A DNA stretch of 64,000 nt from positions 3,472,001 through 3,536,000 of the forward strand of contig CAVNZM010000015.1 of assembly GCA_963693365.1 (NCBI GenBank), written 5' to 3'. Position numbers and translations under genes: made by a program. The stretch is from Amoebidium appalachense. Taxonomy: Eukaryota > Ichthyosporea. Shown in pieces: positions 25,101 through 64,000 of this stretch; position 1 is the stretch's first letter, and each line of letters begins with the position of its first letter. The notes beneath the pieces were generated by a model. That model worked only from the letters and a program-made list of their open reading frames with translations. It was not told the origin of the DNA and did not search any database.

Positions 25101-26163
25101 TGCTTCTCTCCCCCAGTATATCCGTTATAAAATGACCGTGTTTGATCACCTTATTAATGCTGCACAGTATGATATTGTGATACGGTGTCTTAACTTTCTC
25201 TCGGAGCTACCAATGCTAGCTTCTGCTTATCGATAATCTATGCTATTGTAGGGTTGTTTTATTGCATACAATAGTGTACATATGGTCACTAGCTGCATTT
25301 GATTGGCTGCGCTGGAAAACGCACTAGGCCGTCAAGTGAGGCTGGGCCCCTGGCCGATCACCTTATTAATGCTGCACAGTATGATATTGTGATACGGTGT
25401 CTTAACTTTTTCTCGGAGCTACCAATGCTAGCTTCTGCTTATCCATAATCTATACTACTGTAGGGCATACAGTGTACATAAGTCACATGCTGCATTTGAT
25501 TGGCTGCGCTGGAAAACGCAGTGGGCCTGGTCAAGTGTCGCAATGAGGCTGGGCCCCTGACGATGTCCGCAGCAATACAAAGTGCATAACATAAACCCCT
25601 TATGACAGTACGTGATTCTCTAAACATTTGTCCGCATTTTCAGTGCTGTATATTGCTTTTGATTGGTGTATAGAAGAAACTGCTCGATGCCTTTGTAGGC
25701 GGTGATGTTCCAGGGTTTGAGATTTTGAGTCGACATGTGCGCATGCAGTATAAAGCTACCGCACGCCGCTGCGACTGTCTGTGTGCGCCGTCAAATTGAT
25801 ACACATCAGGAGAATTTCGCAAAACGCAGGAGTTCAATTTTGTAGCGATTTATTTTCCTTTCGTCGCTGAGTTCATTACAACAGCTCTCCAGTGAGTCTC
25901 CACCCGTTTTCTCGGCGACTTCCCTCCCCTCATAGCAGCAGCACTCGAAATTGTTATTGTGACTTTTTTTCCATAACGTATACCGTATTTATTGTAATCC
26001 TTGGCACTAGCGATCTTTACTGTTCTTTAGTCTCTAGTTTCTCTAGTCCAATTCCAGAACTCAAAAGATTTTGTTTGCTTGTCGTTACTCTTGTTTTAAT
26101 AGTACTAAGACCATAACACCAAACACGCACATTCGCCCGGTTCTGAAGCACTCAAACACGAAG
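22176..26163. other. Low-repeat spacer with one 212-bp tandem duplication
   Basis: I see no gene supported by family similarity or splice structure in these 4 kb. From 25144 a segment beginning GATCACCTTATTAATGCTGC is repeated at 25356, giving two diverged copies of about 210 bp, each containing GATTGGCTGCGCTGGAAAAC. A TATA-like CAGTATAAAGC at 25747-25757 lies about 410 bp before the next gene and may be its promoter. A GT cluster lies at 22460-22575. Confidence 0.5.
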
Positions 26164-27533
26164 ATGGGAGGTACCTCCTGCTTAACGCCCGTGCATGGCC
26201 TAGACACTGCCATTCCATACCCCATACCCGATGCACTACACAGGCATCTACTGAGGCACGACCTAAACTCATTTTTCTCCTCACTTCCCAACACCGTTTT
26301 CCCTGATTACTTCCAACGTCCGCCCACGCACATGCTTCCATCGTCACTCCTCCAATCCGCCTTAGATTTACCCAACAGGGGGTTATTTCTCGTCATGGCA
26401 CGCACAGAAAACAAGGAAACACCGTTTTGCACACAGTGGCTACCGCACTTTGTATGGGTGCAGATTTGGTTTGCAGCGAGTGAAACGGGCTCAGCACGCC
26501 CCGGCCCGTGCAATAAGGAACCTGAAGCAGTTCTGCCTGCATGCCTCGTTTTTGCACACAGTGATCAGGGCCGGCCCATTTGGTGCCCAATGAGCCCCGA
26601 AGTTTTCCTTGATGAGTCGAACACGTCATTCCAAGATGGCACTATCCCTGTTGCGTTTGGTCTGAATCCAGATAAGAGGCTACAAATCAGTGTCTCCTAC
26701 CCTGCGCCCTATGAGCTCTCCGGGTTGACCCTGCGACAGGTATTGACTTCCTGCACTTCCATGGACAAAATCGCAGCTACAAGTGCAAAAGTACAACAGC
26801 ATGATTACCCAAAAAACCCGTGGGGCAACATGATGACATCTACGTACATCCCGCATGAATCCGCGCCCGTGAATTACTGCCTGTCGCCGTTGAGTATGGT
26901 GTCGGGCGTCGAGTCAAGAAAACACAGTCTTTTTCCCTTTTGCGCGCCATTCACGCACGATGATGTTTTGTTGAGCTCCCCGACACCCGCCCCTCAGCCT
27001 GAGTCGCACCTTTTAAGTTGCCCCGACGGCCTGATCACACCACGTTCGCTGTCCAACATTTCAACTGTTTCCCCCCGCCTTTACATGACGATGAATCGGG
27101 CGAAATCACGCAAGAAATGGTGCAGACGCAAGGTAGAATGTTGTCTGGCAGTGTGCTTCTATCGCAGCTTTCAGGAAAATTCACCCATAGACGGCAACAT
27201 GAGGATGACACAGCAACACCATTGTGGAGGCCTTTTGATGACAACGGACTGTCATCGGCGGGACAGTTTGACGAGGTGAAGTCTGCGTTGGAAAGAATAC
27301 AGAACAGGACGTGGACTACCGCGGAGGTTTTGTTGATTTTCGAGCAGTTTCGAACGAGGATTCAGGAGAGGGAGAGGAGAGTGGTTAAAGCGCACTACGA
27401 GAAAGAGATGCAACAGTTAAAGGAGCACTACGAACGAAAAATGACCCAGGCCGGGAGGAGGAACACGAGAAGGCCCGACCCGTGGAGCACTTCTTCCGGC
27501 CAGGCACAGCATTATGGTGCTGCAACACAATAG
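26164..27533 (+). CDS. Unrecognised protein, about 456 residues, frame broken in a C run
   Basis: The ATG at 26164 has a good start context (CGAAGATGG). The first frame runs through MGGTSCLTPVHGLDTA, LPHFVWVQIWFAASETG and LRQVLTSCTSMDKI to about 27070. Coding character then passes to the next frame, DDESGEITQEMVQTQGRM, and continues to TAA at 27533. The switch falls at a C6 run (27071-27076); one extra C would make a single reading frame. The last 75 residues are charged and predicted helical (RIQERERRVVKAHYEKEMQQ, KEHYERKMTQ), vaguely like the C-terminal helix of akirins, too weak to assign. No intron is needed. It may be a real gene with a sequencing or allelic indel, or a pseudogene. No function is proposed. 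Confidence 0.55.
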
Positions 27534-27708
27534 CCGATAGCAGTGCTATATCAGTTTTAAGTTTAAATTTTATTACTATGAGTCATTGTTTATTTCGTTT
27601 TTAAGTTTAAAAATTTTGTTTTTGCTTAATTGTACTACTAAAGTGTTTCCGATTACAACTATACATTAGTATTCCGTTGTAGTATGATTCTTTTATATCA
27701 TTGTATTC

Positions 27709-27758
<50 letters not shown>

Positions 27759-28920
27759 CCAAGTCCTGGCCGGTGCCTGTGACCACACTTGGAAAAACCT
27801 TTTCCGTAGAAATTTAAATTATATTTTATATTTTATATTGTACATGTGGCCTTAATGGTGTATTCACCTTTAGTATGTACGAAGGGCCGTATTTTTTTTG
27901 TTCGCATCAACCTTCGAATTGGAAAGAGAAAGTCTTTACAATCGTGATTCTGAGAGTGAGCGTGGGTCGCCATTTAGGAAGTGACCCTGCAATCTTTTGA
28001 TTGTTTGCGACGGGGCCATGGTTTGATGTTTTGGAATATCGCAGTTTCGTGTTTTTGAATTCCCGGATTGCTCCTTGCCCTTCAGCCAAAGAAAGTTTTG
28101 TAAACTTTCAAGAGAACTTATGCTTGTGCTCTTCCCTTGTTATGTTCCTACGAGTTGTAGATCCAGAGCAAGGGAGGCCCCTAAGCCTTACAACTTTAAA
28201 CGCATAAAATACCTGCTAAATACGTTCATCATGAATTCGAGATGCCGATTCTCTTTCTTCTTAACGTGAAAATAAATGTCATGTCATTGAGTCGCGGTAT
28301 AAAAATAAAATCAGGAGAAGGCTTGAAGTTGCCGACTTGCATATTTTTCACACGTGCACATGCACGTTGCAATTGTCAGTCTTGCAGGCCGCGGGGTTTC
28401 TTTTAGCTTTCCGGGTCGGGTCGGGTCAGGGGTGTTTTTAGCTATGTGATTGGCCTGCTGCGCATCAGAGTCGGTCCTGGTAACAGGCAAGTTTTTACGG
28501 CAGCAAGGTACAGATATGTCATAACACACTCAAAAAAAAAAAGAAAAGAGAAGAAAAAGAAAGAAACCGGGCATAAGAATAACCAAGCGCTAGGAAGAGG
28601 ATTGCTGTTCGAAATTTTGATAAATATGGCGTGAACCGGATGTGCTCTAATGTGGCCCAACAATTGGTCGGGCTAAAAGAAAGCCCCTTCACTGAGATCA
28701 AATATCAAACAATGACCGCTGGAGTCCGGAGCCACATATGCATATGATGCCAGCTGCACGTCTTTAGTACAAGTGGTGGGGCAGCGTGCTAACGTATGAT
28801 CATGATGGTGGCTGTGTTGGCCATTGAAGTTGCTGCTGAGCATATATGTCTATGTGTGTGGGTGGATCCGACTGACCGTGCGTGCACGTGACTGCTTCAG
28901 TGTACGGATGTACATGTGTT
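27534..28920. other. Spacer after the 26.2-kb gene
   Basis: AT-rich sequence with one G run of about 45 (27712-27757). Short frames at 27900-28700 have no family or splice support. No gene is called. Confidence 0.45.
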
Positions 28921-28931
28921 TGTGTGTGTGT

Positions 28932-28971
<40 letters not shown>

Positions 28972-29360
28972 GTGTGAGTAGTGTATTCGTGTGTGTTTGT
29001 GCACATGCACGTGTGTGGCTGACTCACACGGTTGTATGTGTTTGTGTGCACATGTGCCTTGTGCGTACGCGTGTTGTTTGGGGGGGAGGGGGGGGGGGGG
29101 GGGATGATTCCGGGGGGGGGGGGGGGGGGGAGGGGGAGGGGGAAGCTTCAGCAGCATCATGGTGATGTTAAATATAGCAGCTGCTGTTATGATGACTAAA
29201 TTTGGTTTCGATATAATTCCGGGCAACAGTGGCAACTTCCTTGGGCAGTGTTGATTTTTTTAGATTTGAGAAACTTTGAAGGGAAGCGCCCACTGGCAGA
29301 TCGAAGCCAATTCGGAAAACCTACCAGGGAGGAGCAGGAGGAGAAAGGAGAAGGGGGAGG

Positions 29361-29390
<30 letters not shown>
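28921..29390. repeat. GT tract and G runs
   Basis: A (GT)n tract leads into a G run at 28931-28965. Further G runs lie at 29082-29103, 29112-29130 and 29365-29394, separated by GT-rich and single-copy segments. No exon is recognised. Confidence 0.8.
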
Positions 29391-29397
<7 letters not shown>

Positions 29398-29897
29398 GTT
29401 AGCTAGTTTGATCTCCTCGGGGGGAGGGGGTTGGGGGAGGAGGGGAGGAGGGGGGGAGGGAGGAATGTGCACACCATATAATTAGGGGAGGATCATGTTC
29501 ACTGAGGCGGGACTGATGATGGGGTTGATCACCCCGGGTTGGGGGGGGGAGTGGGGAGGGGGGCTCTTCGAGAGGGAGGATGTACACACAGGCTATAAAT
29601 AGGGACAGGATTCAGAAGGGGAGGTTTCAGGTTAGCTAGTTTAATCGCCCCCGGGGGAGGGGGGGGGGGGGGGGATGTGCGCACCATAAGTAGGGGGGAT
29701 TGTTGGGGGGGGGGGGGGGGGGGGGGAGTGTTAGCCCGGTTTAATTGCCCGGGGCCCGGGGCCCGGTTTTGGGGGGGGGGGGGGGGGGGGGAGAGAGGCA
29801 TGCACACTATGAAAACTGGGGGGCCCGTTGAAGGGGCGATTTTGTTAGCTAGTTTGGTGGATGGCCCGGGGGAGGGGGGGGGATGGGGGGGGGGGAT

Positions 29898-29928
<31 letters not shown>

Positions 29929-30115
29929 TGTGCACATTGCATTAAAAGGGGGGAGGTTGTTCAAGGGGAGTTTTTACTGTCGGGCTAGTTTGATCGCCCC
30001 AGGGGAGAGAGTTGGGGGGGGGGGGGGGGGGGGGGAGGATGTGCACACCACCGGACTCAGTGATCCCGGGGGGATTTTTGAAGGGGGGTTTTTGTTAGTT
30101 TGATGATCATATCGC
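29398..30115. repeat. G-rich tandem array of about seven units
   Basis: Seven related units begin at about 29398, 29518, 29632, 29731, 29845, 29981 and 30094, spaced 99-136 bp. Each has a segment like TTAGCTAGTTTGATC, a CCCCGGGG palindrome, a variable G run, and then GATGTGCACACCAT followed by an AGGGGGG stretch. Unit bodies differ by substitutions and by G-run length. The array looks like a minisatellite with a homopolymer inside each unit. Confidence 0.7.
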
Positions 30116-30507
30116 GGTGTGTACAGGATCCGGAAGACATATATACGGGGTGCTCATGAAAAAGTGCACACCACAAAAAAGGGGGGCCCTTCCATATTAT
30201 CTGTAACGAGTTTGCTTTTATAGTTACGGATATCACTAGCGCTGTTCAATTCAATTCAAAGCCACACTTAAATATGAATATATTATTATTAACAGAAACA
30301 AACAAGAAAGTAGGAATATCGCAAATTGCTATGTCTCCAAAAAAAAAGTTTGCTTTCACCAATTGTTCACCCGCAATTCAACTGATTAGCATGATATGGA
30401 AATTTGGACTGGAAGTTTTGGCGCACATGCAAAAATAAAAGTTTTTATAAATTTATCAACAAAAAAAAGTAGGAATATATAGCATATAAGTCATCATTCA
30501 GAATATT

Positions 30508-30704
30508 ATGGGGTGGTAAGAGCAAGAATCGTGTTTTGACGACATAGGGATGTGAGCCGGATGTCCAAAGTTTGCCTCGATTTGATTGGTGAGGTTCAAT
30601 GGCTCACATGCCGAACCAATCAAATTGAGGCAGATTTCACCATGTGGCTCACATTCGAAAAAATTCCCGGCCTCAAAACACGATTCCTGCTCTGACTACC
30701 CCAT
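30508..30704. mobile_element. Fold-back element with arms of about 85 bp
   Basis: The left arm (30508-30590) and right arm (30615-30704) are imperfect inverted repeats. Shared landmarks are ATGGGGTGGTAAGAGC, AATCGTGTTTTGA, ATGTGAGCC and TTTGATTGGT on the left, and their reverse complements on the right. A loop of about 24 bases separates them. The element has no ORF and would fold into a long hairpin. No target-site duplication is obvious. Confidence 0.6.
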
Positions 30705-31100
30705 AGTTATGGGCCGTTATCGTACAAGGCCTATGCAGCAGATCCAATTTCCCAGTAAATATGGTATTATATTTTTTATGAAAGGCCGAGATACACCAAG
30801 TTCCTTATATCGATAGTACGAAATACATACCGTGATCATGATACATGCATCACAGCTATCATACATGCATGTTTAGCGTAATCATCAAACCGTTGAAAAT
30901 TATGTCGAACGTTGTCACATGTTCACGATTGCAAAACTTCGCACATACCATAGTAAAAGTTGAAGCTAAAAATATATATCTCATTGAATTTCAACAGAGG
31001 CACATCGAGAAGAAAAAAAAAGAGCTTCAACCACCAATCGCTAATCATCATCGTGCGCCCGGGGTGGAATAGCTTGTGTGTGTGTGTATGTACCGCGAGG

Positions 31101-31185
<85 letters not shown>

Positions 31186-31482
31186 CGTGTGTGGCCGCGT
31201 GTGCGTATGTATGTGTGTGTCCGACGGTGTGTATGTGTATGCGCGCGCGTGTGTGTGTGTGTGCCACTTGGGTGTGCACACCAGGCATCTGCATATAAGA
31301 AGTCATCTAGCCAATTACATGCTCTGACATCCGGCAATGGAGAGCACCACTAAAACTAAAATAAAAGGGGTGTCACACCACAAAAATGACGACATAAACC
31401 TTGAGACCATTTTTAGAGTTCTGTTATTCATTGCATTAACAATTCCGAATCCACATACTACTACACTAACTGAGCAGGTCAA
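30705..31482. other. Spacer downstream of the kinase gene
   Basis: Single-copy AT-rich sequence with (GT)n at 31102-31177 and GT-rich sequence to 31265. The kinase 3' UTR must lie in the upper part, but no AATAAA is seen on the minus strand. Confidence 0.4.
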
Positions 31483-39200
<7,718 letters not shown>

Positions 39201-39210
39201 CGGTTCGATT

Positions 39211-39275
39211 TTATTGGTTATAATTGACCAATCAGCAAATTTGGCGCCAAACTGCTCCCTAGATTTTGGCGCCCA
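39211..39275 (+). promoter_or_regulatory. E2F and CCAAT sites of the WDHD1 promoter
   Basis: A perfect palindromic E2F consensus, TTTGGCGCCAAA, lies at 39240-39251, and a second E2F-type site, TTTTGGCGCCC, at 39264-39274. Two CCAAT boxes sit just upstream: TTATTGGTTA (inverted, about 39211) and ACCAATCAG (about 39227). This is about 300 bp before the WDHD1 ATG. E2F control is known for S-phase genes, so regulation at G1/S is inferred. Confidence 0.75.
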
Positions 39276-39547
39276 GCGTCCGGCCCCTAGGCCAGCACCA
39301 CTGCGCAACAACAACAAAAAAACCACACCGACCTGTGCGTACATACATAATATACATAGATTGCAAAAGAGATTTTTCATACAGACACATGTAAGTAAAC
39401 AGTTTTAGGATAATAATAGTATACGTGCTGCAAAATCCAAAGTTTTAATTTTGCAAACAGAGTGAACTCACACTGTGGCACACAAGCATCCGGCTATAGC
39501 ACACCCAGGCATTTGTCTTAGGGTTTTTTCAGTTGGGAAAGCAGGAA

Positions 39548-62685
<23,138 letters not shown>

Positions 62686-62994
62686 TCGGAGGCACGCCAT
62701 TGGCCCAATCGTACGTGATCTGGATAATCGGGAGTGATCTGCATAAGTTGCCGCACTGAACGACCAATAGGTACGATTCACGATATTTTTTACGATGTCG
62801 TTTGGAGTGATCAATCCCTATCTAAATTTAGCAGTTGCTAGGCGGTGAAGTTAGCCTGCCTGTACGGGGTAGGGCGTCGGAGGACGCCTAAATTACCGCA
62901 CATGGCGTGTAGAAGCATTATTAATAGACAGATATATGACATATCAATCAAGTGTCGTGTAGATTGTATTGCTTATGTTTCTTTCTTTCTTTTT

Positions 62995-63065
<71 letters not shown>

Positions 63066-63119
63066 TGATATTGAATAATATATTACAGTATCACTTATAA
63101 GTATACACGCAGATGAGCC
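62686..63119. other. Spacer after WDHD1
   Basis: This is the 3' UTR and spacer of WDHD1. No clear AATAAA was seen after the TAA at 62685. A T run of about 24 passes directly into a G run of about 37 at 62998-63064. Confidence 0.5.
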
Positions 63120-63390
63120 ATGGCTGATAATTCTGGTCGCCCGCTTGTTTTAGTTTTGGAGCCGAGTGGCAAAAACCCATCTCACATGTTGTGTGCAATT
63201 TTACCTCAATATCCTTTGTTGGTTTACATGGTCCATATTTTGGATGTGTCACGGTGTGTGCGGGCAGGGGGGGGGGGGGGGGGGGGGGGTTCGAAATTAG
63301 TATCTATTAAGACTCCTTCTCGTTTTCAGTGTCTCGGAACTGGCAGTTTCCTATAACCACCAGATTCTAACTTGTCATACAGAGCCTTAA
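63120..63390 (+). CDS. Possible small two-exon gene, about 64 residues
   Basis: The ATG at 63120 (context GCCATGGCTG) opens MADNSGRPLVLVLEPSGKNP and runs to a GTGTGT donor after 63253. The 76-nt intron carries a G run and ends in a good acceptor, TCGTTTTCAG. Exon 2 (63330-63390) joins in phase and reads VSELAVSYNHQILTCHTEP, then TAA. Start context, splice signals and phase agree, but the product is not recognised and the frame is short, so chance cannot be excluded. Confidence 0.35.
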
Positions 63391-63555
63391 TAGACCTCTC
63401 TTATTATATTGCCCGCAGTAGACAGAGACAACCTTCGATTATAATGTTATTCCCATCTAGGATGATCATGTGGAATGTCCATAATAAGCATCTGTAGACA
63501 AATCTGTTCTTTCTGACTCCCCCCCCCGGCGGGCTGGCGGACGGGCGGGCCGTGT

Positions 63556-63604
<49 letters not shown>

Positions 63605-64000
63605 GAATATATGTTGTGTTCATGGGAAGGGTATCGATGACGGTGAAATGTTCACCGAACCGTTGATTTGTTGTAGATGATCATGAAGTGAAAAAGGTAT
63701 GCGTGTGTGTGTAACGCGTGTGTCACCATACATATGCAAGCTACATTATGTTATGTAAATGTCACTGGGGTTTACGCTGTTTACTCGAGGCAAAGAGCTG
63801 TCTACATCATTAAACATTTTGGGCTAATATTAGGCATACGTAGTGTAATTATAAAGGCGTTTCGCGTGTGGGAGACTTTCACGGTGTGTGATTGGCCATG
63901 CCGGCCCGGTGATATATACACCCAAGCTCAGTGACTTCGCTCGTGTGCCGCTGGTGCCCACAATTAATTAGGAGAAGAGGGGCAAACCCCGTGCACGCCA
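63391..64000. other. Terminal spacer
   Basis: Single-copy sequence with one (GT)n plus G run of about 35 (63552-63603). Near the end, ATTGGCCATG (63891) and a TATA-like GATATATACACC (63911) lie about 20 bp apart and could be a plus-strand promoter for a gene beyond the window. Confidence 0.35.

Noticed and set aside
27280-27533. Akirin family assignment for the C-terminal helix
   Set aside because: Only a charged helical pattern is shared; the N-terminal signal and the C-terminal end typical of akirins are missing.
29398-30115. G-rich array as a CRISPR array
   Set aside because: The sequence is eukaryotic; units vary in length, spacers are not unique sequences of fixed size, and the variable part is a homopolymer.

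Overview
This is nuclear DNA of an intron-rich eukaryote. It has spliced genes with GT..AG introns, a CTF4/AND-1 replication factor, a mitochondrial-carrier-family protein and an AMPK-like kinase. Every spacer is crowded with simple repeats: (GT)n/(CA)n, (CT)n, (GGGA)n, (GCGT)n and G or C runs of 15-100 bases. The taxon cannot be fixed from this window. E2F plus CCAAT sites in front of a replication gene, and an AND-1 without an HMG box, would fit a unicellular eukaryote such as a unicellular holozoan; that is only a guess. Very long ORFs made of Cys-Val, Thr-His, Pro, Gly, Arg-Glu or Ser-Leu are translations of these repeats, not genes.

Layout: 0.7-2.0 kb is simple repeats followed by a tandemly duplicated TATA segment. 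2.8-5.3 kb (minus) is an unrecognised gene read in pieces. 6.7-7.4 kb (minus) is a possible 3' gene end with AATAAA. 8.0-18.4 kb (minus) is a ten-exon divergent mitochondrial carrier gene that I assembled exon by exon. 18.4-26 kb is mostly non-coding, with a duplicated CA-rich block. 26.2-27.5 kb (plus) is an unrecognised gene of about 456 codons with a one-base frame break in a C run. 29.4-30.2 kb is a seven-unit G-rich tandem array, followed by a fold-back element. 31.5-35.4 kb (minus) is a Ser/Thr kinase with a 29-nt microexon and an in-frame TGA. 39.2-62.7 kb (plus) is a complete 28-exon WDHD1/CTF4 gene of about 1157 residues behind a promoter with E2F and CCAAT sites. 63.1-63.4 kb (plus) may be a small two-exon gene.

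The most unusual feature is intron architecture. In three genes on both strands, 14 of 38 introns have a C run on the sense strand starting within 4-12 nt of the 5' splice site, and none has a G run there. Many other introns start in (GT)n or end in (CA)n-AG. A dispersed repeat of about 200-250 bp, bounded by C runs, sits in these introns, and all genic copies lie in the sense direction of their host gene. This resembles an introner-like or RNA-borne intronic element family. The only link seen between the genes is neighbourhood; I see no shared pathway.
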